Positions 20,045 through 29,827 of a DNA stretch of 64,000 nt are shown one piece after another. The position numbers were made by a program, and so were the translations under genes. Each line of letters begins with the position of its first letter. Positions within the stretch are counted from its first letter, which is position 1. The stretch comes from Nosema muscidifuracis. Lineage: Eukaryota; Microsporidia; Nosematidae. Below the pieces are notes generated by a model that worked only from the letters and a program-made list of their open reading frames with translations, did no database searches and was not told the DNA's origin. The DNA is taken from contig JAIOKI010000016.1 in assembly GCA_028335825.1 (NCBI GenBank), forward strand, positions 186,001 to 250,000, in the 5' to 3' direction.

Positions 20045-21190
20045 TTTTTATAAAATATTTTTATTTATGATATAAATTTTATTAGAAGTTTAGATTATAT
20101 TTTAATTAAATGAGAATTTATACAATTAATTTAAATTAAATAAACAACAAATTAAAAAAAAATAATTTAATTATATATACAATTTATATTCTAAATTATT
20201 TTAGTTGAATATTAAATTATATATTTGAAAATAATGAGATTATTTAATGATAGATTTTAAATAGAACATGAGTATTTCTTATATGATTCTCATTTTCTTA
20301 CTGTTTATAAAAATGTAAAGCATAAATATAATAGCTTATTTTTTTACAACAATAAATGATTCTAATGCTAGTTATATATTATTTAACTCCTTAAAGAAAC
20401 AGTATCTAGAAATCATGAGGAACATAAAAAAAGATATTCATTCTTCGGTATCCATAATTAAATATATTTTCATTAGCTTAAGATTTCCAGTTCTTAGAAT
20501 AAGAATGTACTTTTATTATAAAGGTTAAAATAAATATTTAATTTCAAACTTTTTATTATATTTAATAGCTAATCCATTATAAATTAATCATCCTTTCGTT
20601 TTTAAAAAAAGAATATTTACTTTATTTTTATATCTATAGCTAAATAAAATTCAATATAATCACTCTAATAATTATTAAGCAATTTTTTTCTCAATTATAG
20701 TTAAATAGCTAATCATAATTTCATTTTTTAAAAAAGATATATCTAAATTTTTATATCAATCACTGAAAATTTTGATTAATTAAAAAAGTATTGTTTTATA
20801 AATAATCAATAGTTTTTGGTTAAAATACAGCATTAATAAATTCTAATAGTAATGTAACTAATTTTATTAATAAAAATTAAATTTATTGATTTTTAAAATA
20901 TTGATATATAAATCATATCTTTCAAAATAAAAAGATCACTCTTGAAATTCCAATAGAGCGTAACTGATTTTTTTAAATAATATCTTTCGACTTAAAAAGA
21001 TCACTCTTGAAATTCCAATAGAGCGTAACTGATTTTTTTAAATCATATCTTTCGACTTAAAAACATTACTCTTGAAATTCCAATAGAGCGTAACTGATTT
21101 TTTAATATTATTTTATTTACATAAGAATATTTAATAGTATAAACATAAAAATTAAATTAATAGATATATCTAATTCAAGCCTTAGCAAAT
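20045..21190. other. AT-rich spacer with a dispersed-repeat copy
   Basis: No gene found. At about 20470-20680 lies a diverged copy of the sequence also seen at about 14965-15260. At 20911-21105 is an exact-period 65-bp tandem repeat, listed separately. Confidence 0.5.
20911..21105 (+). repeat. 65-bp tandem repeat, three units
   Basis: Units start at 20911, 20976 and 21041. The core, ACTCTTGAAATTCCAATAGA followed by GCGTAACTGATTTTTT, is unchanged in all three and is richer in G and C than its surroundings. The differences lie in the segment before it (CTTTCAAAAT against CTTTCGACTT). The last unit ends 86 bases before the end of the GATA gene, that is, downstream of its stop codon. Confidence 0.9.
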
Positions 21191-21655
21191 TTATTTACAC
21201 ATCTTTATGAATTTAACAAGAGCATCTACAGCATCTGTTTCATCTTCCTCACTTACTAGACCAATATCAGATCTGGAATTCTTTTTATCCACTTTTGAAT
21301 TCTCTTGATTACTTTTATAAAGAATTGATTTATGCTCATAAATACTATGTTGTCTAAAATCTTCTACTCCATTCCAATTAACTTCTCCATATCTATTCAT
21401 ATCTTTAAAATGATAATTATCAAAGCTATTTGATTGTGGAACATAAAAAATTTCTTTTTTCGTTCTGTTTCTTTGCTTAAAAGTATCTGATTTGAATTCA
21501 TGAGGCCTGTTTTTTTTGTGTATCTTTAAATATAGACCACAAGCATTACATAAGTAACAACCATCTGCTCCTCTTCTCCATAGTGGTGTTGTAGTTGTTC
21601 CACAGTTACTACAATATCCTCGCTTATTTGTTATTTCATCCAATTTATTCTTCAT
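21191..21655 (-). CDS. GATA-type zinc-finger transcription factor
   Basis: 154 residues with one GATA finger near the N-terminus: C15-x2-C18-x17-C36-x2-C39, with TTPLWRRG in the loop and LCNACGLYLKIHKKNRP after the second pair. This is the fungal single-finger type, where the residues after the finger make DNA contacts. A basic tail (to about 70) follows and the rest is acidic and probably disordered, a possible activation or interaction region. Fungal relatives control nitrogen or iron genes; the targets here are unknown. CCC lies six bases before the ATG. Confidence 0.95.
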   Translation of the reverse strand: MKNKLDEITNKRGYCSNCGTTTTPLWRRGADGCYLCNACGLYLKIHKKNRPHEFKSDTFKQRNRTKKEIFYVPQSNSFDNYHFKDMNRYGEVNWNGVEDFRQHSIYEHKSILYKSNQENSKVDKKNSRSDIGLVSEEDETDAVDALVKFIKMCK

Positions 21656-22388
21656 ATGATGGGCGTACTATTGCTAATAGATCAGAAATTATTTATAAAT
21701 TCTAAAACAAATTATAAATTTTTTAAGTTAAAATATTAATTAGATAAATAAAGTGAAATTTCAAATATGTTGAAATTGAATAAATTAATTTAATCAATAT
21801 TGCTTACTTACATTATTTAAGAATTAATCTATTATTTTGATGATGTATAAATAAAACATATATAATCCTATCAACAAACAAAAAATGATAGATCTATCAC
21901 AAAAATGAACCAAACAGATGTCTAAATTTATTTAATATAAAAATATTTCGTCGATAAACAATTAATTATAATTTAATTATATGCATAAACTATTATAACA
22001 GAAAAATCGATTTTATCAGAAAATTTTAAATAATGATTTAATTTAAAACAATCAATTTTCTAATAGCAGTGTCATAATATTTGGTTGCTTATTTGATTAC
22101 GTAAACTTATTAAAGATTTAAAAAATACGAAAATTTATATATTTCAATATTATGAAATTAAAGATCAATTAAATACAATTTTAAGATTTAAATAGATATA
22201 AACAAATGAAATTAAATGAATTATATTTAATTAAAGAATTAACAAATTATGAATATTATTAATTATAATATACAAACAAAAATATAAAATCAATTAATTG
22301 AATTAAAATTTAGTTTTAAATTTTAAAAAATTTAATGATCAATCAATTTCAAATATTTATTAGTAGCTTTGTACATCAATAATAAATA

Positions 22389-22610
22389 TTTATGAATCAA
22401 TCAGTCTTGGATGTTTAAAATTATATTTATGAATCAATCAGTCTTAGATGTTTAAAATTGGATTTATGAATCAATCAGTCTTAGATGTTTAAAATTGGAT
22501 TTATGAATCAATCAGTCTTGGATTTTCATTGTTATATTTATGAATTAATAATATTAAATATTTAAAATTATATTTATGAATTAATAATATTAAATATTTA
22601 AAATTCCTGC
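22389..22610 (+). repeat. 37-bp tandem repeat, six units
   Basis: Units begin at 22389, 22426, 22463, 22500, 22537 and 22573. The first four read TTTATGAATCAATCAGTCTT then GATGTTTAAAATT or a close variant; the last two have TAATAATATTAAATATTT in place of the CAGTCTT part. The period is 37, with one unit of 36. Confidence 0.85.
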
Positions 22611-23281
22611 ATAAAAAATCTATTGATTGATCAATTTTATATATTTATTCAATTAAATATAAATTTGTAATATAACTATTTCTCATTATTTTAGCTGTCA
22701 AAATCTTATTGAAATTTACTATTGATCAAAATCTTCATCAACATTTAAATAATGATATTTTAAAAATTATACAAAATGATTATTAAAATATAAATTTTTT
22801 TGACGTAATAAAAATTTATATTTAAAAAATATTTTTTTAAGATCATCTAGTAAAAATTTGATATCATTTATTAAAATTTTTGCATGTAGATTTTAATAAT
22901 ATAGAAACTTAAATAAAGGATATATAAATTATAATAAAGGATATTTAAATGTTAAGAATATTCATTGGAAGTTTAATGAAGAATATTTTAATGTTAAAAT
23001 TATTTATTGAAAGTTTAATTAATTTATGTTAAATGTAAGTAATTATATGATTTAATTTCTTTAAATAATTGCTAATTATAAGATTATTCATTGAAAGTTT
23101 AATTAATTTATGTTAAATGTAAGTAATGATAAATTTTAATTTCTTTAAATAATTGTGAATTTTTCTTATATAACTAATAATTAGTAAATGTTGTAATTCT
23201 TACAATTTTATAAGTTAATTCTTAATTTATATTATTATTTAAATACATAAAAAGTAAAAAATATCTTCTATTTCAATTTTC

Positions 23282-23365
23282 TTTGAAGATTTTATTTTAA
23301 TTTATCAATGAGTAATTTTAAACTTTGAAGATTTTATTTTAATTTATCAATGAGTAATTTTAAAC
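23282..23365 (+). repeat. 42-bp tandem duplication
   Basis: Two identical units, starting TTTGAAGATTTTATTTTAAT, at 23282 and 23324. Exact identity points to a recent duplication. Confidence 0.85.
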
Positions 23366-23911
23366 TTTGAGAAAACTGTCAAAATGAGATTTTTGACATT
23401 ATAGAAAAGTACAAATTTATGTATATAAAAAGTATGAAATTTAATATTTATTTATTTTTTAACCCCTAATAATAAAATTAAATTCCTTTATTGAGAAAAG
23501 GAAAGTTTTAGTTAATATGTATAGAAAAAAGATAGAAGATCTTTTTAATTTATGGTAATATTATTTTTACTATATTTTAACTTTATAATAGCTTTTGACT
23601 AATTAATAATGAAATATTGAATGTAAGCTTTATCTTATTTAAATTTAATAATTTATTTTATATTTTAAATATTTCTTTCTTATGTCTATGCTATCAAAGA
23701 AATTTACTTCTTATGTCTATTCTATCAAAGAAATTTGTTTTTAATATCATTGTATTTTTATGCCATTTATATTTTAAATATTTGTTTTTTATGTATATGC
23801 TATGAAAGAAATTTGTTTCTTATATCATTGTATTTTTATATCATGTAAATTTTAAATATTTGTTTCTTATGTCTATGCTATGAAAGATATTTTTTTTTTA
23901 CCCATTAAGCT

Positions 23912-25255
23912 ATGCCCTATCTTCTTTATTACAAACATTCTCAAAAAATAACTTATCAATCAGATTCAGGATCAATATGTATAAATAAAAAGAATCATAA
24001 TGAGATTGTAGACGATATAATTGAAAATATTAATTTTGATTTCATATTAGGAATTATAAAGATAGATAATATTGAATACCTGGGTATAGTAAAAGAAAGT
24101 GAACTTGTTGGTATTTATGAAGGAAATGATATACATAAAATTATAAAAGTAGATTTTCTTCCTTTTGGAAATATTGAAATGAATGATACAACCTTTTATT
24201 TGGAACATTTTATACATTCAAATGATTTCTATATAAGCAAAAATAAATTTTCTGATGATGAATTTTTATGGAATATGCATATGCAGAATAATTTTTTAAA
24301 TGCTAAACATAGAAATGATACTAATTTAAAAATTAGACATTTTCCTGATCTTAATAGACAAAATTATTTAATGGGATATATGATTTGTGGATATTTTGTT
24401 AATAAAGCATTCAAAATAGATTCAGATTTCTATAATATGAAATTATTATCTCTTGTATCTAGTAATAAAATGGGTACAAGATTATTATCTCGTGGTATCG
24501 ATATAGATGGAAATGTTTCATTTTTTGTTAAGACATTTTTCGAATGTAAAAAAAATAATAAATTTTTGTTATCGTTAACTGTCATTCGAGGATCTGTTCC
24601 ATTATTCTGGAAACAAAAGAATAAAGGCATAAATGGGAAATTATATTTTACAGGAAATAGAAAAGATTTAGAAACATCTTTTGATAAACATTTTAATAAA
24701 TTAGAAAAAACTTTTGGTAAAGTACATGTTATTACTTTACTTGGTGAAAAAAAAGATGAAAAAATATTGAATGATGCTTATATAGATCTTCTTATAAACA
24801 AAAATATAAAACACACAATTTTTGATTTAAACTCGCATACTCACGAATTTGATAATCTAAAGAATTTATTTTTTTGGCATCTTAATAAAATTGATCATGA
24901 AGATTTAGTTTATCGAGTTAATTGTATAGACTGTTTGGATCGAACGAATCTCGCACAATTTCTTATTTGTAAATTTAGACTTGATAAAATACTTAGGGAC
25001 CCTAAAATAGATCAAATACTACAAGAGTGTTGGACTGAAAATGGAAATTCACTTAGTAATTTGTATACAGGATCAGATGTTATGAAGAAGGAATTGTCTT
25101 TAAAACAGAAGAGAAGTTTTATGGGATTATTTGATGATTTATTAATATCTGCAACTAGATTAATTAATAATAGATTTACTGACAAACAAAAAAATAAAAT
25201 GATAAATATTTTATTAGGGAAACAAGATACATCAAAAAATGATGACAGTGTATGA
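23912..25255 (+). CDS. SAC-domain phosphoinositide phosphatase (Sac1-like)
   Basis: 447 residues, nearly all SAC domain. The catalytic P-loop is R-V-N-C338-I-D-C-L-D-R344-T, a perfect C-x5-R-T/S motif with the family's surrounding residues. Other family marks are SRRAGTR-like KMGTRLLSRGID at about 187-198 and RGSVPLFW at about 227-234. Sac1 removes the 4-phosphate of PI4P at ER and Golgi, balancing PI 4-kinases. It is shorter than yeast Sac1 (623) and I see no C-terminal membrane hairpin, so it may be soluble or peripherally bound. CCC precedes the ATG. Its stop overlaps an upstream ATG of the next frame by four bases. Confidence 0.92.
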   Translation: MPYLLYYKHSQKITYQSDSGSICINKKNHNEIVDDIIENINFDFILGIIKIDNIEYLGIVKESELVGIYEGNDIHKIIKVDFLPFGNIEMNDTTFYLEHFIHSNDFYISKNKFSDDEFLWNMHMQNNFLNAKHRNDTNLKIRHFPDLNRQNYLMGYMICGYFVNKAFKIDSDFYNMKLLSLVSSNKMGTRLLSRGIDIDGNVSFFVKTFFECKKNNKFLLSLTVIRGSVPLFWKQKNKGINGKLYFTGNRKDLETSFDKHFNKLEKTFGKVHVITLLGEKKDEKILNDAYIDLLINKNIKHTIFDLNSHTHEFDNLKNLFFWHLNKIDHEDLVYRVNCIDCLDRTNLAQFLICKFRLDKILRDPKIDQILQECWTENGNSLSNLYTGSDVMKKELSLKQKRSFMGLFDDLLISATRLINNRFTDKQKNKMINILLGKQDTSKNDDSV

Positions 25256-25317
25256 ATAAAGGGTTATTTAAATTATTTTTAAAAATAATATTTTATTTTG
25301 GCTATATGTTCAACAGT

Positions 25318-25575
25318 ATGGAGAGATTTAACGAGAATGAAAAAATTTATTCATTTGGTAGGGTCAGTAAAATTGATGATAAGGAGTATTTAGTTGAATA
25401 TAATAATAGTAATTATATTATTAAAACTCATGAAAAATATAAGATTGGGGATTGGGTAGTTTTTTATGGTGTTATTAATAATGGAGTAATTCAGGTTGAA
25501 TATGTAGAGAATATTTCTGGTGTTGATGTAAATATTTTAGAAAGATTTGTAAACTTCTTAAAAGATAATGCTTGA
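25318..25575 (+). CDS. small OB-fold protein, RPA3-like
   Basis: 85 residues from the ATG at 25318. An in-frame ATG at 25252 overlaps the previous stop codon but adds only a hydrophobic stretch that does not belong to the fold, so I prefer the inner start. The body alternates beta strands with turns in OB-fold order (IYSFGRVSKI, EYLVEYNNSNYII, GDWVVFYGVI, VIQVEYVENI) and ends in one helix (NILERFVNFLKD), the layout of RPA3/RPA14. RPA3 is the smallest subunit of the single-strand DNA-binding complex and its last helix joins the trimer. Ten1 has a similar fold and is the main alternative. The call rests on fold pattern only. Confidence 0.5.
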   Translation: MERFNENEKIYSFGRVSKIDDKEYLVEYNNSNYIIKTHEKYKIGDWVVFYGVINNGVIQVEYVENISGVDVNILERFVNFLKDNA

Positions 25576-26129
25576 AAGAATAATGGATTGCTAAATAAAT
25601 TATGTATTGATTTTTATAAATTATATTATTTTTTATAAAATAACAAGTGTTATTTAATATAAAGAATTATAGTTATAAATATATTTCAATATGTTATTTA
25701 TAAAATTGCAAGTGTTATTTAATATAATTATTAATCTCAAATATAGTTAACATTAGATGTGTTATTAATAAAACAAAAGATAATTTAATTTAATATAAGA
25801 GAATTATTAATTTTAAATATAGCTAACATTAGATGTGTTATATATAAGATATTAAATAATCGTATATAATATAATTACTAATTTCAAATATATTAGCATA
25901 TGCTATTTATAGAATAACAAGTGTTTTTTAATATAAGAGAATTATTAATTTCAAATATGTTATTTATAAAACAAAACAAAAGATAATTTAATATAAGAGA
26001 ATAATTAATTTTAAATATGTTATTTATAAAACAAATATTTCAATATATTTGAAATTAAATTATGTGATTTATGAAATATTAAGTAATTAAATATATTACA
26101 AATATATTTAATTATATTTTGTGAAATAA
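25576..26129. other. AT-rich spacer with loosely repeated words
   Basis: About 550 bases made of recurring blocks such as GTGTTATTTAATATAA, AGAGAATTATTAATTT and CAAATATGTTATTTATAAAA in varying order. This is a decayed tandem repeat without a clean period. No gene seen. Confidence 0.5.
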
Positions 26130-26200
26130 GCATCGTTGGTTTAGTGGTATAATTATCGGTTGCCATCCGATAGACGCGGGTTCGATTCCCGCACGATGCA
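26130..26200 (+). tRNA. tRNA-Gly (anticodon GCC)
   Basis: 71 bases with a perfect seven-pair acceptor stem (GCATCGT with ACGATGC), an anticodon arm with GCC, a T arm GCGGG-TTCGATT-CCCGC and discriminator A. No intron. A T run follows and serves as terminator; the DTD gene on the other strand ends 20 bases on. Confidence 0.97.
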
Positions 26201-26219
26201 TTTTTTATATTTAAAAAAT

Positions 26220-26648
26220 TTATTTTTCAATAATTGCAGTAAATGGTCCATCATTTACAATACTAACTTCAGATTTTGCACCAAATAATCCTCTTTTTAC
26301 ATTTGTTTCGTTATATTGATTTTTTAATAATTCAAAAAATTTATCAAATAATTCTTTAGCTTCATTTTTATCCTTCATTTCACAAAAGTTGGGTTTAGTT
26401 CCATCGAATTTAGCTAGTATAGTGTATTGTGATAGTACCAATATTTCAAAATTTTTGTTAATTATATTTAATGTCCAGTTGTCATAAAGTTTAAGTGATA
26501 AAATCTTTTTAGCACACCAATTAAGTGTATCTACTGTATCAAATTTCGTAAACCCAACAAAAAGAACTAATCCTTCTTCTATTGAACTTATAAGTTCATT
26601 ATTATTTATATATCTAGCATTTTTGGTTTTCTGAATAATAATTTTCAT
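26220..26648 (-). CDS. D-aminoacyl-tRNA deacylase (DTD1)
   Basis: 142 residues, the usual length. The two signature motifs of the chiral-proofreading enzyme are present: SQYTILA at 73-79 (family SQFTLYA) and NDGPFT at 132-137, whose Gly-cisPro (G134-P135) inserts into the partner subunit's active site and rejects L-amino acids. DTD hydrolyses D-aminoacyl-tRNAs and mischarged Gly-tRNA-Ala in the cytosol as a homodimer. CCC is found about 18 bases before the ATG. A divergent paralogue lies just upstream. Confidence 0.95.
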   Translation of the reverse strand: MKIIIQKTKNARYINNNELISSIEEGLVLFVGFTKFDTVDTLNWCAKKILSLKLYDNWTLNIINKNFEILVLSQYTILAKFDGTKPNFCEMKDKNEAKELFDKFFELLKNQYNETNVKRGLFGAKSEVSIVNDGPFTAIIEK

Positions 26649-26764
26649 AGATATATTTTATAAGGGATATATTAACTTATTTTTAGATAATTAATTTTAT
26701 AAAAAATTTATAATTAAACCTGTCAAAAAGACCCGTTAGATCAACAAAAAAAAATATTGAGAAT

Positions 26765-27172
26765 ATGAGACTTGTCATTCAAAAAGTAGAAAAGTGTCAG
26801 ATTGAATATCAAAACAATATCATAAGAAATATCAATAAAGGTAGTGTAATATACATAGGAATAGAAATGAATGATGAATTAAATGATATTGAAGAATGTA
26901 CTAAATGGTTAATTAAATATGTTACTGATCAGAAAAAAGATGTCATGCTTCTTTCACAGTTCACTTTATTTGCAAGATTTAAAGGGAAGAAACCAGATTT
27001 TCATCACGCAATGAAAAATGAACAAGCTTCAAAAATATTTTATCAAATCGTTGAAGAAGTTAAATCTAATTGTAATTGTAAAATTGAATCAGGAATATTT
27101 GGTGAATATTTGTTAATTAATTACAATTCTAAGAATTTAGAGACTTTTTATATAGACTTTAATAAAAAATAA
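26765..27172 (+). CDS. DTD-like paralogue lacking the Gly-cisPro motif
   Basis: 135 residues. The N-terminal two thirds follow the DTD fold (MRLVIQKVEKCQIEY at the start, SQFTLFA at 64-70, KGKKPDFH after it). The C-terminal region that should carry NDGPVT reads INYNSKNLETF, so neither G nor P of the proofreading motif is present. The gene is divergent from the intact DTD gene with 116 bases between them and probably arose from it by duplication. It may be a catalytically altered or inactive partner, may form heterodimers, or may resemble the Gly-transPro animal and archaeal deacylases only loosely. The frame is intact and the remaining motifs are clean, which suggests selection. Confidence 0.85.
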   Translation: MRLVIQKVEKCQIEYQNNIIRNINKGSVIYIGIEMNDELNDIEECTKWLIKYVTDQKKDVMLLSQFTLFARFKGKKPDFHHAMKNEQASKIFYQIVEEVKSNCNCKIESGIFGEYLLINYNSKNLETFYIDFNKK

Positions 27173-27183
27173 TTTTTTAATTA

Positions 27184-27537
27184 TTAATCAATTGTACTCA
27201 TAAAATCACTAAATTTTAGTGCAGGCTGAATTGGGAAATTTCCTTCTTTTAGAGCACTTTGAAATTTATCATTACCACCAAAAATTTTTCCATTAACAAA
27301 TATAGCAGGGAAAGTTTTATGATATTTCTGCCTGACGTAAGCCACTAATTGTGGATTTTCATCTTCTTCTATACCTTTATAAATAAAATGATGCTTATTA
27401 AGTGTTTCAATTGCAGCAAGACTGTGCGGACACGTATTCCTATAAATGATCACTATATCACATTCTTTAAGTTGTTTCTCGAAGTTTTCTACAGTAATTA
27501 AGCACCATATTCTTAGTATATAGAAAGCTAGCAACAT
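27184..27537 (-). CDS. secreted monothiol-type glutaredoxin
   Basis: 117 residues. Residues 1-15 are hydrophobic (LLAFYILRIWCLI) and look like a signal peptide. The thioredoxin fold follows, with the active site C36-P-H-S39, the cis-proline segment TFPAIFVNG and the GG turn that binds glutathione. The partner of the first cysteine is S, as in monothiol enzymes. Conventional glutaredoxins are cytosolic or mitochondrial; this one should enter the secretory pathway. Its stop lies 11 bases from that of the DTD-like gene, tail to tail. A second glutaredoxin-like gene diverges 183 bases away. Confidence 0.88.
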   Translation of the reverse strand: MLLAFYILRIWCLITVENFEKQLKECDIVIIYRNTCPHSLAAIETLNKHHFIYKGIEEDENPQLVAYVRQKYHKTFPAIFVNGKIFGGNDKFQSALKEGNFPIQPALKFSDFMSTID

Positions 27538-27720
27538 GATTGTTTATCATTCTTTGAAATATATAAACTTGTTTCATAAATGCAAGATGGTTTCAAATAC
27601 AAATAATCAATAAATGTTTCATGTAAGATATCCAATTAGCATTTAAAACATGAAACATTAAGAATTATTGACAAATTTTATATTGTACATACTATAAATT
27701 AAATTTTTAATCAATTAAAA

Positions 27721-28143
27721 ATGTACTTCTCATTTTTAACCGTCATATCGATATTCACATATTTTAATACGGCATTAGCAGATGATAACAATCAACCAAA
27801 AACAAAAGAAAATTTACCAGATGAATTTAAACAGCCAGGTGTAGTTTTGATTGTTAGTAAAAAATGTAAGCACAGCAAAAAACTAGTAGATTTTGTTAAT
27901 AATAACAATATTCCACATAAGGAAATATATCTTGATGAAAATGAAAAAGCAAGAGACTTTATTATGAAGAATTACGATGGAAAGATTCCTTGGGTATTTC
28001 AAGATGGAAATATTATTGGTGATGGATACGCTTTTATGAAAAAATATGAAGCTGAAAATAATATTCAGCCTAGTCAAACGAATCAAAACAAGGGAAGCAA
28101 TTTATTAAACTTCGACAATTTAAATATCAAAACTAGCGAATAA
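27721..28143 (+). CDS. secreted glutaredoxin-like protein with CKHS site
   Basis: 140 residues. A signal peptide is evident (FSFLTVISIFTYFNTALA, probable cut at about 20). The fold runs from about 38 to 115 with active site C49-K-H-S52, the cis-proline region KIPWVFQDGNIIGDGYAF and a low-complexity tail rich in N, Q and S. The proline normally after the first cysteine is lysine, so redox potential or glutathione binding is probably changed. It is divergent from the CPHS glutaredoxin and followed after 31 bases by a secreted acetyltransferase on the same strand. Extracellular, spore-wall or ER roles are possible; I cannot choose. Confidence 0.82.
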   Translation: MYFSFLTVISIFTYFNTALADDNNQPKTKENLPDEFKQPGVVLIVSKKCKHSKKLVDFVNNNNIPHKEIYLDENEKARDFIMKNYDGKIPWVFQDGNIIGDGYAFMKKYEAENNIQPSQTNQNKGSNLLNFDNLNIKTSE

Positions 28144-28174
28144 ATCTGTAATATTAAAACTTTTTAACCCTTCG

Positions 28175-28918
28175 ATGATATTTTTTTTTCTTTTAAGCGC
28201 ACATTGTAATTTACTTTTTATCAAACAATTTAAGGATCAGCAAGGTATAAAAAGACTGCAACAGGTTCAAAAAGATTATAACGAAGTACATTCAGCATTC
28301 ACCGATAACAAAATTAATGATGAAAACATCATTAGAGAAACTTCGTCTTACGATATTTTCAAATTATGTAAGAACACAGAATTAGTAGCTTCAGTTTTTA
28401 TGTGTAAAAGAAATTATTTTTCAAATATTCCATCACTTTTTCCGTTTAAAAAGCCTTCTTTAAAAAAAGAAGATGGTGTTGAAATATATTCTCTTTATGT
28501 TAATGAAAAGTTTAGAAGTAAGGGATATGCTAGACTTTTAGTATACAGAGCACTTAAAGAAATGAAAAATCATTATAATCTTAGTACTGACTATATAGTC
28601 GGACTACATTTGAATGAATCTGATGAATTTATGAATATTTCTTTCTCTTTATATTATTCTATGAACTTCCGACGAGGTACTTTTGTAGAATATGGTCCAT
28701 CTTGTTACGCAACAAATTTCAGCGAATATCAAAATTTTAAGAATCCCATTGATATAGTAAATAATCCTAATATATGTGATAACAAAGGATGTTTTTTTGC
28801 CATGTATGCGAAATATTGTGAGATTTTACCATTCAATCCCATTAGAAATAAACAACTGTTCAGTTTAGGACAAAAATTAAGAAAAGAATTAAAAAGAAGG
28901 AAGGATTTGCTAAATTAA
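28175..28918 (+). CDS. secreted GNAT-family acetyltransferase
   Basis: 247 residues. Residues 1-17 (FFFLLSAHCNLLF) form a signal peptide or anchor. The GNAT core lies at about 60-185: strand VEIYSLYVNEKFR, then the acetyl-CoA pyrophosphate loop R114-S-K-G-Y-A119 (family R/Q-x2-G-x-G/A) leading into the helix RLLVYRALKEM, and later strand IVGLHLNE and FSLYYSMNFRRG with the usual Y and F positions. A cysteine-bearing C-terminal part (about 170-230) is extra and unknown. GNATs normally act in the cytosol or nucleus. A signal sequence is unusual and would need acetyl-CoA in the ER lumen or action in the host. CCC precedes the ATG. Confidence 0.8.
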   Translation: MIFFFLLSAHCNLLFIKQFKDQQGIKRLQQVQKDYNEVHSAFTDNKINDENIIRETSSYDIFKLCKNTELVASVFMCKRNYFSNIPSLFPFKKPSLKKEDGVEIYSLYVNEKFRSKGYARLLVYRALKEMKNHYNLSTDYIVGLHLNESDEFMNISFSLYYSMNFRRGTFVEYGPSCYATNFSEYQNFKNPIDIVNNPNICDNKGCFFAMYAKYCEILPFNPIRNKQLFSLGQKLRKELKRRKDLLN

Positions 28919-29026
28919 AATATTTTGTAATATATTTGAAATAATTTTTTTTTATTATATTAAATATGTCAAAAAAATCATTTAATAAACAATATATTTA
29001 TATACAAACGAAGAATTATTTAAAAT

Positions 29027-29827
29027 TTATTCAGAAACTTCTAAATGACTCTCTGATCTCGTATCTCTAATTTCTTTGTCGATTAAAATCTTTTTTATGG
29101 TTTTAAAAATCAACATCATCCAATAAATATGGAGGAAATACAAAACTATAAGGCAAAATACACAAATTATTGTCTGTGTGTTATAAAAATTACCTAAGAA
29201 ATATATAATAGCTGGATAAAGTATTAAATATGGATATAAAATTATTCTAGATACTATAAAGACAACTGTAAATAATATAAATCCAAGATTGGCTAATTTT
29301 TTTTTTCCCATGTATAAAAATAGTTTGGCTGATTCTAAAAAAGGATCAGATACATCATGTAGAGCCATTACTATGATACCAATTCTAACAAAATCATTGT
29401 AGTAAGATAGAATTATTAGCATAATAGTGATTAAATGATGTGTAATAAGTTCAAATCTATCTTTATAAAAATACTGGATTATTAGGTATTTAACTTCTGT
29501 AAAATACCATGAAAACTCTATGAGATAATAAATTGATATTTTCCATGGATAAAATGAAGGACCAAAAGTTTTGTAATATTCATGAATATCTCCTGACCAA
29601 CTTTCTTTACTTATAACACAGTACCCGTAACATGAAATAAATCCATAAAAAAATATTTTAAATAGACTATTTAAAGCTTTTGTTGATTTAGGATGATTTT
29701 TTGATAAAATAAATTCTATCAATCTTTTTAGTACTGTATTTCTGATTAAAATTAATGATAAACATAAGATCAGTGAAAATATAAATTCAGGTAAAAATCT
29801 CATTTCAGCTTGAATTCCTCTATTCAT
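29027..29827 (-). CDS. LAG1: ceramide synthase (Lag1/TLC domain)
   Basis: 266 residues with about seven hydrophobic segments. The Lag motif is clear: H130-H131 followed by LSYYNDFVRIG, then ALHDVSD at 155-161 and FLE-x-AK, the arrangement that defines the acyltransferase site. Ceramide synthase joins a sphingoid base and acyl-CoA in the ER. It is shorter than yeast Lag1 (411), mainly at the termini, and I see no homeobox-like region. No Lip1-like partner is visible nearby. An alternative start at Met9 is possible; no CCC motif helps decide. Confidence 0.9.
   Translation of the reverse strand: MNRGIQAEMRFLPEFIFSLILCLSLILIRNTVLKRLIEFILSKNHPKSTKALNSLFKIFFYGFISCYGYCVISKESWSGDIHEYYKTFGPSFYPWKISIYYLIEFSWYFTEVKYLIIQYFYKDRFELITHHLITIMLIILSYYNDFVRIGIIVMALHDVSDPFLESAKLFLYMGKKKLANLGFILFTVVFIVSRIILYPYLILYPAIIYFLGNFYNTQTIICVFCLIVLYFLHIYWMMLIFKTIKKILIDKEIRDTRSESHLEVSE

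Larger units (their letters stand above)
21656..23911. other. 2.2-kb spacer built of tandem repeats
   Basis: I see no gene here. The region is AT-rich and carries at least four unrelated tandem repeats: 37-bp units at 22389-22610, a doubled segment at about 22960-23150, a 42-bp doublet at 23282-23365 and T-rich units at about 23640-23890. A 62-codon frame on the + strand near 23617 is a by-product of the last repeat. The end of the region holds the CCC motif of the SAC phosphatase gene. Confidence 0.6.

Noticed and set aside
20911-21105. Possible CRISPR-like array in the 65-bp repeats, and likewise the other tandem repeats
   Set aside because: Units join without unique spacers, and the genome is eukaryotic.
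23617-23805. A 62-codon hydrophobic frame
   Set aside because: It arises from T-rich tandem repeat units before the SAC gene and contains no conserved feature.
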